DNA of 54,351 nucleotides from Bacteroidia bacterium (GCA_025062295.1 JANXAJ010000010.1:1-54351); one strand, 5' to 3'. Counted from the stretch's first letter, positions 42,631-52,234 are shown. The notes: generated by a model from the letters alone, not told the origin. Translations and numbers: made by a program.

Positions 42631-44121
42631 TTAGGCTAAAAGATTCTGAAGCTTCATTGCCATGCTCATATCGCCTTGGACCTTGATTTTTCCTGCCATA
42701 AATGCACTCATCGGGTTGAGTTCCCCACTCAAGAGGGCTTTCATATCTTCTGGACTGATGTAGATGATGCAGGGAGCTTCGGCATCTTCTTCTTTTACGA
42801 TAGTGGTTTCTCCTGTACCATCCAGCAGGAGCTTTCGGCTACCGAAATCAAACTTGAGGCGCCCCCCTAAACTTCCTTTTGCTGCTCGAGCCTTGATTTG
42901 AGCCACGACCTCATCTATGAGGGGAGAAGCTCCATTCCCTTGGACGGAAGAGGGCACTTTAGGGGGCTCATACACCTTATCATCAATAAGCATTTTAGCA
43001 ATAATCTCTCGCATGATCTCGGAAGTGCCAGCACCAATGGTGAGGATGCGCACATCTCTATAAACGCGGGCTACTTTGTAGTCCTCTATGTATCCGTAGC
43101 CCCCAAACATTTGAAGACACTCATATGCAGCTTTATTAGCAAACTCAGTGGTAAGAAGTTTAGCAATAGAGCATTCTCGGACAGCATATTTTCCGTCATT
43201 CTGGAGTCGGCTGCAGTAATACACATACTCTTTGAGGACTTCGCACTCAGCATGAAGCTGGGCCATGCGATGTCTAAGCACTTGAAACTTATTGATTGGT
43301 CGTCCGAAAGCCTGCCGTTGAGCCATGTACTCAAGGGTGTATTGAATCAGATGTTCTGCTCCAGCTATAGCTCCAATCGCTCCCACGAGCCGTTCCAGTT
43401 GAAGTCCTTCCATCAGGTAGAAAAAGCCCTGGCCTTCCTCTCCAATCAAGTTTTCTGCTGGTACCTTCACATTCTCAAAGAAGAGCTCGGCTGTGTCAGA
43501 GGCATGCCAGCCTAACTTTTTTAGCTTGTTTTTGGTGATGCCTGGTGTGTCTAAATCTACCACGATGAGGGAGATGCCTTGAATGCCAGCTTCTGGATTA
43601 GTTTTCACTACAAGTACTACATAATCTCCATAGTACCCATTCGAGATGAAGGTCTTCTGCCCGTTGATAATGTAATAGTCGCCCTGTCGGGTAGCCCGAG
43701 TCTGGATATTTGCCACGTCTGAACCAGCACCGGGCTCACTAATGCCGATAGCAGAGATCATTTCTCCCCGAATCACAGGGACAAGGTATTTTTGCTTAAG
43801 AGCTTCAGAGCCATACTTATAGATATAGGGAGAAGACATATACTGCGTTACTACTGGCGCCACTCCAAATCCACCTGAAAAGACTTTGGCGATCTCCTCG
43901 CAAAAGACAACCGTATAGAAAAAGTCTAGGCCGGCACCTCCATATTTTGGAGGATAATGGAGGCCGAAAAACCCTTGCTCTCCAAACTTTTTCCAGATGG
44001 ATTTAGGAACCTGCTCTTGGGCTTCCCATTCATCAATATAGGGAATGACTTCTTTCTCAAGAAATTTTCGCAGAGCTTCTCTGAAAAGCTCGTGATCCTC
44101 TGTAAAGTAGTAGGACTTCAT
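42631..44121 (-). CDS. Acyl-CoA dehydrogenase fused to a C-terminal SCP2 domain
   Basis: A 496-residue fusion. Residues 1-385 form a flavin acyl-CoA dehydrogenase (AIGISEPGAGSDVANIQ; MFGGYGYIEDYKVARVYRD). The catalytic Glu used by medium-chain enzymes is replaced (IGAGTS, Ala364), but Glu243 in LQLERLVGAIG is the alternative base of isovaleryl- and long-chain-type enzymes. Residues 402-496 form an SCP2 lipid-carrier domain (KFDFGSRKLLLDGTGE; ISPEDMKALLSGELNP; KIKVQGDMSMAMKLQNLL). The fusion suggests lipid acyl-CoA is presented directly to the active site, which is inference. It is coupled to the upstream acyl-CoA synthetase (ATGA). Confidence 0.92.
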   Translation of the reverse strand: MKSYYFTEDHELFREALRKFLEKEVIPYIDEWEAQEQVPKSIWKKFGEQGFFGLHYPPKYGGAGLDFFYTVVFCEEIAKVFSGGFGVAPVVTQYMSSPYIYKYGSEALKQKYLVPVIRGEMISAIGISEPGAGSDVANIQTRATRQGDYYIINGQKTFISNGYYGDYVVLVVKTNPEAGIQGISLIVVDLDTPGITKNKLKKLGWHASDTAELFFENVKVPAENLIGEEGQGFFYLMEGLQLERLVGAIGAIAGAEHLIQYTLEYMAQRQAFGRPINKFQVLRHRMAQLHAECEVLKEYVYYCSRLQNDGKYAVRECSIAKLLTTEFANKAAYECLQMFGGYGYIEDYKVARVYRDVRILTIGAGTSEIMREIIAKMLIDDKVYEPPKVPSSVQGNGASPLIDEVVAQIKARAAKGSLGGRLKFDFGSRKLLLDGTGETTIVKEEDAEAPCIIYISPEDMKALLSGELNPMSAFMAGKIKVQGDMSMAMKLQNLLA

Positions 44122-45854
44122 GGCTGTATGACTTTTTCTTTGAGAGGTTCTGTAATCCAGATTACCTTTTCAGGGCGAGTGAGCCATTCTTCGTAGTAAG
44201 GCCCATAACGCTTATCAATCTCACGCCGTCGCACTTTGAGGGTGGGGGTGAGGAGACTATTTTCTACGCTCCATATTTCACTCAGCAAAACAGCCTTCGC
44301 CAGCTTTTGATAAGTGGGCAAGGGAGCATTCACTTCATCTAAGAGCTTTGTTATTGCTTGTTCTACTGTGGTTTTGTCTGTCTTGCGTCCGATTTCAGAG
44401 AGCGTGAGTAGGACCAGGGGCTGTACTTGTCCGAGTCCGACGACACACACTTGTTCAGCATAGGGCAAGCGCGCAAAAGGCTCTTCTAAAGGGGCAGGTA
44501 CGACGAAGAGTCCTTTGGCTGTTTTGAAGGCATCGCTTAGACGCCCTGTAATGCGCAAGAAGCCTTCTTCATCCAGCTCGCCTGTGTCGCCTGTATGAAG
44601 CCAGCCATCTCGGAAGACCTCGGCGGTTTTTTCGGGGTCTTTGTAATACCCTTTCATGACCCAATCCGCCCACATCAGGACCTCTCCCGTTTCTTCATCT
44701 ATCTTAAGTCTGACTTCTTTCAAGGGTTTTCCTACCGTGCCAAGCTTATTTCTATCCTTGGGCATGACGGTGCAGCCCGCACAATTTTCTGTCATAGCGT
44801 ATATGTCCCGAACAAAAATCCCTAATTCTTGAAACCATAACTTGACTGCGTCGGGCGTTTGGGCTGCGCCTGTAACAGCCAATTCTACTTTTGCTAGTCC
44901 GAGCCGCCGGCGAATCACTCGCTTGAGCAAAGACCCAAGGATCGGAAGCCGAATCAAGCGATGATATCGTTCTTCGCCTCCAAAGCGCTCCATCACAGCC
45001 AGACGAAAGCGCTGCCATATCCGAGGTACGCCAAAAAAGAAAGTGGGCTGAGTCTCCTGAAGGTTTTTAGGAAAGGTCTCAATAGATTCAGCAAACGAAA
45101 TGGTGCCTCCCAGTACAAGGCAGCTCAGTTCAATGGCGAGCCGCTCGGCAATATGATTGAGGGGAAGGTAGGAGAAAAAGCGTCCTTCACTCAGATCAAA
45201 AACCCCTATCTCTCGGTAACGGCTCTCATGCTCTAAGAAAAGAGCGGGGGAGCGATATTCCAACATAACGCCTTTGGGAGTGCCTGTGGTGCCTGAAGTG
45301 TATAAGATGGTCCAGAGGTCGCTTCTCTTTGGGCTATAAGCCTCCTTAAGAGGCTGGTATTGCTTGAGGAGCTCGTCCCATGCCTCGCCGTCACGAACGA
45401 GAGAGCTGGCTGGATAATCCGGAAATCTTATTATCCGAATGGAGGGGGGAACAACATGTCGGACGCTCTCCCAGTAGTGAGGGTCTAACTTTCCAACAAA
45501 AAGATGAGTAACCTCGCTTTTCTCTAAGACAATAGAGAGGTCATTTGCAGCTAAATTCGGATAGAAAGGCACGCAGACTGCACCGCACATTAGGATGGAG
45601 AGGTCTGCTAATATCCAGTGCGCACAATTTTTAGAGAGAAGCCCTACGAGGGAGCCTTTCTGGACTCCCATCGCTTGGAGAGCAGAGGCAATTCGACGCG
45701 CTTCGTCGCCTGCCTCACGCCACGTGATTTCTCTCCATTTGGATCCGTAAGGCTGTCGGAGAAAAACTCCATTCGGCTTCTCTTGCTCCCACTTGTAGAA
45801 GTAATGAAGATGAGTCTCTAGAAAAGGTATCTCGGGAGACTTTTTCGCCTTCAT
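44118..45854 (-). CDS. Long-chain fatty acid--CoA ligase
   Basis: A 578-residue AMP-forming enzyme activating fatty acids. Motifs are LYTSGTTGTPKGVML (AMP binding), YLPLNHIAERLAIEL, DIYAMTENCAG and WLHTGDTGELDEEGFLRITGRLSDAFKT. The last is the form seen in eukaryotic-like long-chain (FAA/ACSL) bacterial ligases. The frame is open to 45968, but the ATG at 45854 (MKAKKSPEIPF) directly follows TACATTTG-ccct and leaves room for the divergent gene. With the dehydrogenase-SCP2 fusion it makes the first two steps of fatty acid degradation. Confidence 0.93.
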   Translation of the reverse strand: MKAKKSPEIPFLETHLHYFYKWEQEKPNGVFLRQPYGSKWREITWREAGDEARRIASALQAMGVQKGSLVGLLSKNCAHWILADLSILMCGAVCVPFYPNLAANDLSIVLEKSEVTHLFVGKLDPHYWESVRHVVPPSIRIIRFPDYPASSLVRDGEAWDELLKQYQPLKEAYSPKRSDLWTILYTSGTTGTPKGVMLEYRSPALFLEHESRYREIGVFDLSEGRFFSYLPLNHIAERLAIELSCLVLGGTISFAESIETFPKNLQETQPTFFFGVPRIWQRFRLAVMERFGGEERYHRLIRLPILGSLLKRVIRRRLGLAKVELAVTGAAQTPDAVKLWFQELGIFVRDIYAMTENCAGCTVMPKDRNKLGTVGKPLKEVRLKIDEETGEVLMWADWVMKGYYKDPEKTAEVFRDGWLHTGDTGELDEEGFLRITGRLSDAFKTAKGLFVVPAPLEEPFARLPYAEQVCVVGLGQVQPLVLLTLSEIGRKTDKTTVEQAITKLLDEVNAPLPTYQKLAKAVLLSEIWSVENSLLTPTLKVRRREIDKRYGPYYEEWLTRPEKVIWITEPLKEKVIQP

Positions 45855-45858
45855 AGGG

Positions 45859-45866
45859 CAAATGTA
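45859..45866 (-). promoter_or_regulatory. TAnnTTTG promoter box of the acyl-CoA synthetase gene
   Basis: TACATTTG on the minus strand, 4 bases before the ATG at 45854. Confidence 0.65.
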
Positions 45867-45954
45867 AAAAGATATGTCCGTACTCACAAGAGTGTTCTCT
45901 CTGCAGAGGGAAGGGAAGGTATGAAATGGAGACTTCTTAGGCCTTGGAATTCTG

Positions 45955-45962
45955 TATCTTTG
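45955..45962 (+). promoter_or_regulatory. TAnnTTTG promoter box at 45955
   Basis: TATCTTTG, 4 bases (ccac) before the ATG at 45967. Confidence 0.65.
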
Positions 45963-45966
45963 CCAC

Positions 45967-46521
45967 ATGAGAAGGCTAGTAGTTTGGACTCTCTGGCTTG
46001 CGATTCTCGGAGGAAAGCTGTATGCTCAAAAGGGCATCGGCGGATTTGGTCGCGTAGGGCTCGGTGGAACTTATGGTCCCCATCTCATTGGCGCCTCCTT
46101 TCGCTTGCCTCTGGGATACAGTGAATATACCTTTGTAGAATTGGCTGGTGGCTGGGGCCAATCCAAAGCTCCCCACTTAGAGACTCTCCAAAAGGGGTAC
46201 GTGGTCGGGATGGGAATGAACCAAGGGATTTTAGGGGGATGGCTCGCTAATGATTGTGGTATCTATTGGTTTCTTCCTTACATAGACTTGGGTGCAAGAG
46301 CTTATATCTATAGTTCGCTTCCCCAGCCAGATGGCAATGGAGGAACGACGCAAAAAAGCGTAATCGTACCTGATCTATATGCAGGGATTGGAACTCTTTT
46401 TAACGTGGTTCGACACTTTGAACTATTTGGTTCTATCCGCTTGAGGAATGAAGTGATAGATAAATTCTCACCGACCTTCAGTTGGCAGGTAGGAGCTCGA
46501 GTGAGCTTTGGATATGATTGA
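45967..46521 (+). CDS. Small outer-membrane beta-barrel-type protein
   Basis: A 184-residue protein with a signal peptide (MRRLVVWTLWLAILGGKLYAQ) and alternating short beta strands with aromatic ends (YTFVELAGGWGQS, IYWFLPYIDLGARAYIY, FSWQVGARVSFGYD), ending in an aromatic-containing strand as in small outer-membrane barrels. Function is unknown. It lies three bases before the amidohydrolase gene, so the three genes up to 49142 form one unit. Confidence 0.7.
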   Translation: MRRLVVWTLWLAILGGKLYAQKGIGGFGRVGLGGTYGPHLIGASFRLPLGYSEYTFVELAGGWGQSKAPHLETLQKGYVVGMGMNQGILGGWLANDCGIYWFLPYIDLGARAYIYSSLPQPDGNGGTTQKSVIVPDLYAGIGTLFNVVRHFELFGSIRLRNEVIDKFSPTFSWQVGARVSFGYD

Positions 46522-46524
46522 GAG

Positions 46525-47715
46525 GTGAGCTGGGGGCTGTGGTTTCAGGTTCTCCTGCGAGGAGTTTGGATTCATGTGGGAGACGGGAGCCCGCCCATTA
46601 GGGGGGATGTGCTTTTGCAGGGTGATAGTATTGCTGCGATAGGACTCGCCCTACCTGCCCCCCCATCTTGCCTCATTATAGAGGCGAGTGGAAAGCATCT
46701 GTATCCCGGGCTCATCGGATTAGGGACGCCTGTGGGGCTCATAGAGATAGAGGCTATTCGGGCTACGCATGATGAGGATGAAGTCGGTGATTTTACGCCA
46801 GAGGTGGCTGCCTATACGGCTTTTGATGTAGATTCTCGTGTGCTCCCTACCCTGCGAGCAAATGGGATTCTCTATGTAGAATCTGTTCCTAAGGGGGGTG
46901 TTATTGCGGGTCGGGCGGCAATCTTTCGGTTAGAAGGGCGCACCCGAGAAATAGCTGTGGTAGAACCATGGGGAGCTCTTCATCTGTATCCACCTTCCCT
47001 TCGTTCTTCTCTTTATGCTCCGCCAGAAGAGCAGGATAAGATGCGGCGCTTAGCCCGGGAGAAGTGGGAGCAGCTGCAGAGCTATTTAGAGAAGGCCCGT
47101 CGTTGGTGCAGGGGGGACTCAAGTGAGCTTAACATCGGTTTTGCGGCGATGTGTCCCTACTTAGAGGGGAAAAAGCCAGTGGTGTGGCATGTAGAGGCTG
47201 CTGAAGATATAGAGCAGGCTCTTCGTCTATCCCTTCAGTATAATCTCCGAAGTGGGATTGCAGGAGGAAGTGAAGCCTTGAAGGTTGCTGCTCTCCTTCG
47301 CACTACTGGGACGCCAGTCATTCTCAAGCGAACGCATCGTCTCCCTCCTCACGAGGATGCGCCCTTAGATTATGCTTATACTTTGCCGCGGATGCTTTTG
47401 GATAGTGGGGTTACGGTTATGCTGGCTCATGAAAGCTTTTGGAATCAACGTAATCTTTCCTATCAAGCAGGTACAGCGGTAGCATACGGGACTCCGCCTG
47501 AACAGGCTCTAGCCATGCTGACGAGCCTCCCTGCTCAGTGGCTCGGTCTCCATCGGATAGGGAAGATTGCGATTGGCTATAAGGCCTCCTTGCTTCTGTG
47601 TGAGGGGGATCTTCTGGATATTCCTTCCTCTCGGATTCTGCGCGCTTGGATAGAGGGGAAGGAAATAGATTTACTTGACAATCCTCAGGAACGACTTTAC
47701 CGCAAATACCGATGA
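46525..47715 (+). CDS. Amidohydrolase-superfamily protein lacking the first metal motif
   Basis: A 396-residue protein of the imidazolonepropionase-like amidohydrolase group: LLRGVWIHVGDGSPPIRGDVLLQGDSIAAIG, then GKHLYPGLIGLGTPVGLIE. The usual HxH zinc ligands after YPGLID are missing (GLGTPVG). A related loop (RATHDEDEVGDFTPEV) is common in Bacteroidota members of this type, and the C-terminal IGKIAIGYKASLLLCEGD is intact. Catalysis may need few metals or be lost. The start is GTG at 46525, and no signal peptide is obvious. The stop overlaps the dipeptidase start (ATGA). Confidence 0.8.
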   Translation: MSWGLWFQVLLRGVWIHVGDGSPPIRGDVLLQGDSIAAIGLALPAPPSCLIIEASGKHLYPGLIGLGTPVGLIEIEAIRATHDEDEVGDFTPEVAAYTAFDVDSRVLPTLRANGILYVESVPKGGVIAGRAAIFRLEGRTREIAVVEPWGALHLYPPSLRSSLYAPPEEQDKMRRLAREKWEQLQSYLEKARRWCRGDSSELNIGFAAMCPYLEGKKPVVWHVEAAEDIEQALRLSLQYNLRSGIAGGSEALKVAALLRTTGTPVILKRTHRLPPHEDAPLDYAYTLPRMLLDSGVTVMLAHESFWNQRNLSYQAGTAVAYGTPPEQALAMLTSLPAQWLGLHRIGKIAIGYKASLLLCEGDLLDIPSSRILRAWIEGKEIDLLDNPQERLYRKYR

Positions 47716-49142
47716 ATGCCCCTCTATTTTTTGACTTTCACACTCACTCCACGCTCAAGCCCTATATGCTGAGTGCTGTGGATTCTCCGTGGGAGGACTA
47801 TGATCAGGCTCTTCCCCATGAACGGGTTCGCCGAACTCCTCGCCTTACGCAAAGTGATTTTACCAAGCTGCTGCGTTCTGGCACTCGGGTCATCATGCTT
47901 GCTCTTCATCCGATTGAGCGGTATCTGATTGCCGCTCTCACGACCCGTCCGGTCATGTATGCTCTTGTATTTCGCATGCGATTAGAGCGCGTTCGTCAGG
48001 TGCTTCAGCGCAATCCTTTTACTATTCTTCAGCAAGAGTATAATCTTCTTCTGGCCTATCTGCGTCAGCCTGATGGACCAGGCGAGGTGGTAATCGTGCG
48101 CCGTGCAGCAGATATAGATAAAGCTTTGAGTTCTCCTCATAGAATCGCTGTGCTCCTCTCTATTGAAGGAGCCCATGGATTAGGTTTTGAATTTCGGGAC
48201 TACAGATTCCCTAAGATCAAAGGGTTTTCCTATGAAGGTTTTGTACCATTAGAGCGGGAAGTGATTCGCCAGCGATTGGACTGGGCTGCTGAGCGAGGGG
48301 TTCATATGATTACGCTGGTTCATATGGTCTATAACCATTTGGGGACCCCAGCAAAAGCCGTAGAGCAGCGCGGTGCCCTCAAGTTGATTCCTAATCCAAT
48401 ACGCAGTTTGCGGGGATTAGGTCGCTTCCGTGGTCTGACTCCTTATGGGGTGCATTTTGTGGAGGAGGCCTTCCGACGCTATATTCTCATAGATGTCAAA
48501 CATTGTGATTATCTCACTCGGACTCAGATATATGAAATTGCACGCGATTTTAATATGCCTGTAGTAGCTTCTCATGTAGCAGCTTCTGGACATTCTTTTC
48601 AACGTCGGGTACGCCATATAGATCGTCCTCGCCATCGCCTAAATAGCGACACCTTTAATCCATGGGATATTAACCTTCACGATGAGGATATTATTGCGAT
48701 TGCTCGCAGTAGAGGCTTGATAGGTCTGATTATGGACGAACGAGTTTTAGCTGGCGAAAAGCTCCTTCAAGCAGCCCGAATAGGGGAGGTCCATCCCTTA
48801 GAGCCTCTCTTTCAACAGATTCGGTATATTTACTTGACTTTGCTTCGTGCGGATTTTTCACCTGAAGAGGCTTTTAGGGTACTTTGTATTGGAAGCGATT
48901 TTGATGGGTTTATCGACCCGATTGACCCAGTGCCTACTGTCTTGGAGTATCCTTTGATTCTTTTGCCAGAGTTAGAGCGTTTTTTTGAGCGAGAATATGA
49001 GGTTTTCGCTGCCACGGGTTATTCTCCACAGGAGCTAGCTCAGCGTTTTTGCTTCCTGAATGGAGTGAATTTTTGGAAGGAATTCCTAACGCGAAAAGAG
49101 CAGGCTTTCGCCCTCCAGCCTTCTCAAGCCCCCTCCCTTTAG
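47712..49142 (+). CDS. M19 membrane dipeptidase-like protein
   Basis: A 476-residue zinc dipeptidase-type protein. Metal-binding motifs are FDFHTHST at the N-terminus, LLSIEGAHGLGFE, VASHVAASGHSF and IGSDFDGFIDP, the last the conserved DFDG of M19 renal-dipeptidase homologues. No signal peptide. Longer than classic M19 enzymes (about 400 residues). Coupled to the amidohydrolase, suggesting joint peptide or amino-acid derivative catabolism. It ends 4 bases inside the convergent PgpH gene. Confidence 0.88.
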   Translation: MNAPLFFDFHTHSTLKPYMLSAVDSPWEDYDQALPHERVRRTPRLTQSDFTKLLRSGTRVIMLALHPIERYLIAALTTRPVMYALVFRMRLERVRQVLQRNPFTILQQEYNLLLAYLRQPDGPGEVVIVRRAADIDKALSSPHRIAVLLSIEGAHGLGFEFRDYRFPKIKGFSYEGFVPLEREVIRQRLDWAAERGVHMITLVHMVYNHLGTPAKAVEQRGALKLIPNPIRSLRGLGRFRGLTPYGVHFVEEAFRRYILIDVKHCDYLTRTQIYEIARDFNMPVVASHVAASGHSFQRRVRHIDRPRHRLNSDTFNPWDINLHDEDIIAIARSRGLIGLIMDERVLAGEKLLQAARIGEVHPLEPLFQQIRYIYLTLLRADFSPEEAFRVLCIGSDFDGFIDPIDPVPTVLEYPLILLPELERFFEREYEVFAATGYSPQELAQRFCFLNGVNFWKEFLTRKEQAFALQPSQAPSL

Positions 49143-51202
49143 GCGTAAGCTGGTGCAGTAGGCTCAGGATAACGGATTCGGGCATGATGAATGGAGAGAA
49201 GCTGCTCATAAAAGAGGTCCTCCAACTCTCGAAGCTGAGCAAAGGTCAGTGGGGCTTCGTTTAGCTGCCCCTCAGCAATACGCTGCTGGAGAATCGTACG
49301 AATGTGCTGGCGCAAAAGCTCAGGGGTCAGGTCGGGGAGTGCTCGAGTGCTAGCTTCTAAGGAGTCTGCTAACATAAGAATCGCTTCCTCCTTAGTTTGA
49401 GGAAGAGGTCCTGAATAGCGGAACTCTTTCTCAAATCCTGCTGCCTCCTGAGGGGAGGCTCTCTTTTGCTTCTCCCAGAAATACTGAATATACATAGTAC
49501 CGTGGTGACTTCGAATCCCATCAATCACCTCCTGAGGCAGACGAGCACTCCGTGCCAGCCGAACTCCCGCCTCCACGTGATGGCGAATAATAGAGGCACT
49601 TTCCCTGGGGCTGAGACTGTGATGGGGGTTATTGACATGACCTTGAGAAATAACGGATAGATTCTCTATGAAAAACTGAGGGTTTTCCATTTTCCCAATA
49701 TCGTGGAAAAGCCCCATGACATGGGCTTTCAGGGGGTGAGCCCCGATTCTCTCCGCAGCAGCTTCTGCGAGGGCAGCGACCACTAAGCTATGCTGGAATG
49801 TTCCTGGGGCTTTGCGCTTGAGCTCCTGAAGAAGGAAATGATGAGTATCCAGCAGCTCAAGAAAAGTAATATCGGAACTCAGACGGAAGAGTCGTTCAAT
49901 CCCATAGATAAGGGGATAAGCCACGAGACATAAAGCCGTATTCGCTATAAGCAGAGGAATGCCTTCCCAAGGGACCAGAATGAAATGTCCTTGTCGGAAT
50001 AGGTGATAGCCCGTGTAGGAGATGAGATAGCTGCCTAAGAGCATGGCTAAGGCATAATACAGGTGAGAGCGGCGCTGCATCACCCTCAAGCGGAAAACCG
50101 CTATCATACTGCTAAAACCATGAACGAAGAAGTATTCAACAGGCTCCTCCATTATGAGACTAACCTGAGCCCCTAATGTCATGGCTGCGATGAATCCAAC
50201 TCTATCGTCAAAAAAGATAGCCAAGATAATTGGACCGATAGCGAAAGGAATAAGATGGTGGAGAGGCAGTTCTAAGCCCTGTGCCCACTGGACTTGCAGT
50301 TGCGTCAAAAATGCTAATAGGACCGTGATGAAAATATAGATGCTAAAAAGAAGGGCAACGGGGCGCAGGTTATGGAGAGATATCTTTTTTGCCAGCAGGA
50401 GATACCAAAGGGTGATAAAGCTGATGAGCCATATAAGAAGAAAAAGCCCAAAAAAGCTTAGGAGCCGACTCTGGAAAGGGTGGATGCTTTCATAGGCAGT
50501 ACGGAGAGACTGAAGCTTTTGCTGGGCGGCTGCAGTGATGATTTCACCTTTCCGAATGATGAGTTCGCCTTTCCGAATGGTGCCTGCATAAGGTGAGAGG
50601 CGCTGAGAAGCTTGGAGGAACTTCTCCCCTGCAGCTTGAGGATCAAGTTCTAAATCGGGCCTCAGTAAGGGAGCTAAGTAGGAGCGGAGGCTTTCTTGAA
50701 CGGCTAAGCCGTATTGGCTTTGAACCCATTGCCACAATTCAGTGCTATCTACGAGAGCCTGTGCTGCTACTTGCCGCTCCTCTTGGGGAGAAAGCTGGAG
50801 AATTGCCGTACCTTCATGTTGTCCCAGGGGTAGTGTAGTATAACCGTAGCGATAGGCATATCGTAAAGCTTCCTGCAAAGGTGCTCGTAGAGAAGGAGGG
50901 AGAAAAGGCAGAAGAGAATCTGCTCGTCGCCATACCTGAAGAGCCACTTGAGTGTCCTTTCGGAAAACAAGGCTATAACGCTGCATCAGCGCTTCAAGCT
51001 CTTCTGCCTTTGTTTCAGCACTCTTATATATGCGAAATTCAAAGGGTGCAAATAGGTCTTGATGCTTCCATACTTCACCCTCTTTGTGAAGGGTTAGAAA
51101 GATGGGGCGTGTCCACCATCCCAAGAAGAGGCTCATACCAGCGGCATAGATCAGTGCCAGTAAGCCTATAAATAAGAAGGGGCGCTCACGGAGTGAGACC
51201 AT
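49139..51202 (-). CDS. 7TM receptor-type HD phosphodiesterase (PgpH-like)
   Basis: A 687-residue membrane protein: an N-terminal helix, a large extracytoplasmic sensor domain, seven transmembrane helices (about 270-470) and a C-terminal HD domain with HVMGLFHDIGKMENP and NPHHSLSPRESA. PgpH proteins of this type hydrolyse cyclic di-AMP to pApA, an inference from architecture. The frame is open to 51259, but I start at the ATG at 51202 (MVSLRERPFLFIGLL), which follows a GAGG and reduces the overlap with the upstream gene to 17 bases. Confidence 0.9.
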   Translation of the reverse strand: MVSLRERPFLFIGLLALIYAAGMSLFLGWWTRPIFLTLHKEGEVWKHQDLFAPFEFRIYKSAETKAEELEALMQRYSLVFRKDTQVALQVWRRADSLLPFLPPSLRAPLQEALRYAYRYGYTTLPLGQHEGTAILQLSPQEERQVAAQALVDSTELWQWVQSQYGLAVQESLRSYLAPLLRPDLELDPQAAGEKFLQASQRLSPYAGTIRKGELIIRKGEIITAAAQQKLQSLRTAYESIHPFQSRLLSFFGLFLLIWLISFITLWYLLLAKKISLHNLRPVALLFSIYIFITVLLAFLTQLQVQWAQGLELPLHHLIPFAIGPIILAIFFDDRVGFIAAMTLGAQVSLIMEEPVEYFFVHGFSSMIAVFRLRVMQRRSHLYYALAMLLGSYLISYTGYHLFRQGHFILVPWEGIPLLIANTALCLVAYPLIYGIERLFRLSSDITFLELLDTHHFLLQELKRKAPGTFQHSLVVAALAEAAAERIGAHPLKAHVMGLFHDIGKMENPQFFIENLSVISQGHVNNPHHSLSPRESASIIRHHVEAGVRLARSARLPQEVIDGIRSHHGTMYIQYFWEKQKRASPQEAAGFEKEFRYSGPLPQTKEEAILMLADSLEASTRALPDLTPELLRQHIRTILQQRIAEGQLNEAPLTFAQLRELEDLFYEQLLSIHHARIRYPEPTAPAYA

Positions 51203-52217
51203 ACCGTAAAAGCCTCTTCGTCGCCTCCTCCCGTTGTCGCCAAATGACCCTTGGGTCATATCCCTCTATCTCTGGTGCATATGGAATAACATTTCTTTTG
51301 TAGACGAGAACTCCTTTTCGTCCTTCTAATCGCTTTTTCCTTTGGAATTCAAGGGCATCATAGGTGCCATCTGCCCCAAAGAAGGGGCGAGGATCCTCCC
51401 ACACACGCCCTCCCCGCCGGCTCGTACTGACATGATCAAAGATGATAGCCTCATGTCGTTTCTTAGCGCCTATCTTTCTGACATACCATCCTTTATTGAG
51501 AGAGAGGGCGGTCGTCTCCGCATAAGGCAAAATGATTCGCATCTTCGGCACTACACCTACATATAAGACTGGCGCTCCAAAGAAGACCTTATCAGGCTCT
51601 TTCGGATTGAAAAAAAGGGTCTCTATGATTTTGAAGTTGCGCTTCCGATCGTAGCCATTCCACCCTAAGAGAACATAATAGGTGAGTCTCTCCTTTTGAA
51701 TTCGGCTGCCGCGGGGAACCAAGGCCTGACCTTTATACATCAAAACGCCATGTGTAGTATATCGGGGATGGTAGTACAAAGCACCGACCCATTCGTCTTG
51801 GGTCAGGGTGCGTCGCTCTATGTCTTCTTCTTCTAAAACCTCACTTTTTTCTTTAAGCTCAAGTACTTTTACTTTCCAGGAGGACTTTTTGGACTCTCTC
51901 CACCGCCTCACTAAAATTCCATAATACCGATGCGTACCTGAGGGAAAGTCTATAAGCTGCCATGTAAATATTCGGAAAGCACTATCAGGTGGGCATATAT
52001 TGGAAACCGTCTCCACAGAGTCAAATGGGTAACTAAATGCCTCAGGACGCGAAAGAGTTTCCTTCCATAAGTACAGAAACACCTGATTGGCAGAATCTTT
52101 TGCCCTTGTTTCCTCATGATGAAGGACGAAGCGTCCAATCGTAGCGAGCTCCTTTTCTATTTCAGGCAGAGAAAGAATCTGACTCCACCAAAGGACAACT
52201 CCCCATACGGGACACAT
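51186..52217 (-). CDS. Exported protein of unknown function
   Basis: A 343-residue protein with an N-terminal hydrophobic signal (MCPVWGVVLWWSQILS) and a mature part rich in beta strands and aromatic residues (GVLMYKGQALVPRGSRI, YYVLLGWNGYDRKRNFKIIETLFF, KMRIILPYAETTALSLN). Family not recognised with certainty, though similar proteins recur in Bacteroidota. The ATG at 52217 is preferred over the TTG at 52229, which lies in the promoter box TACCTTTG. That box ends 9 bases upstream, and its G starts a GGAGG site. Confidence 0.75.
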   Translation of the reverse strand: MCPVWGVVLWWSQILSLPEIEKELATIGRFVLHHEETRAKDSANQVFLYLWKETLSRPEAFSYPFDSVETVSNICPPDSAFRIFTWQLIDFPSGTHRYYGILVRRWRESKKSSWKVKVLELKEKSEVLEEEDIERRTLTQDEWVGALYYHPRYTTHGVLMYKGQALVPRGSRIQKERLTYYVLLGWNGYDRKRNFKIIETLFFNPKEPDKVFFGAPVLYVGVVPKMRIILPYAETTALSLNKGWYVRKIGAKKRHEAIIFDHVSTSRRGGRVWEDPRPFFGADGTYDALEFQRKKRLEGRKGVLVYKRNVIPYAPEIEGYDPRVIWRQREEATKRLLRYGLTP

Positions 52218-52226
52218 CGCAGCCTC

Positions 52227-52234
52227 CAAAGGTA
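52227..52234 (-). promoter_or_regulatory. TAnnTTTG promoter box of the exported-protein and pgpH unit
   Basis: TACCTTTG on the minus strand, 9 bases before the ATG at 52217. The spacer holds a GGAGG ribosome-binding sequence. Confidence 0.6.

Noticed and set aside
42898..43515. 205-codon open frame on the plus strand
   Set aside because: Entirely antisense to the acyl-CoA dehydrogenase, with no motif and no promoter box; a shadow of GC-skewed codons.
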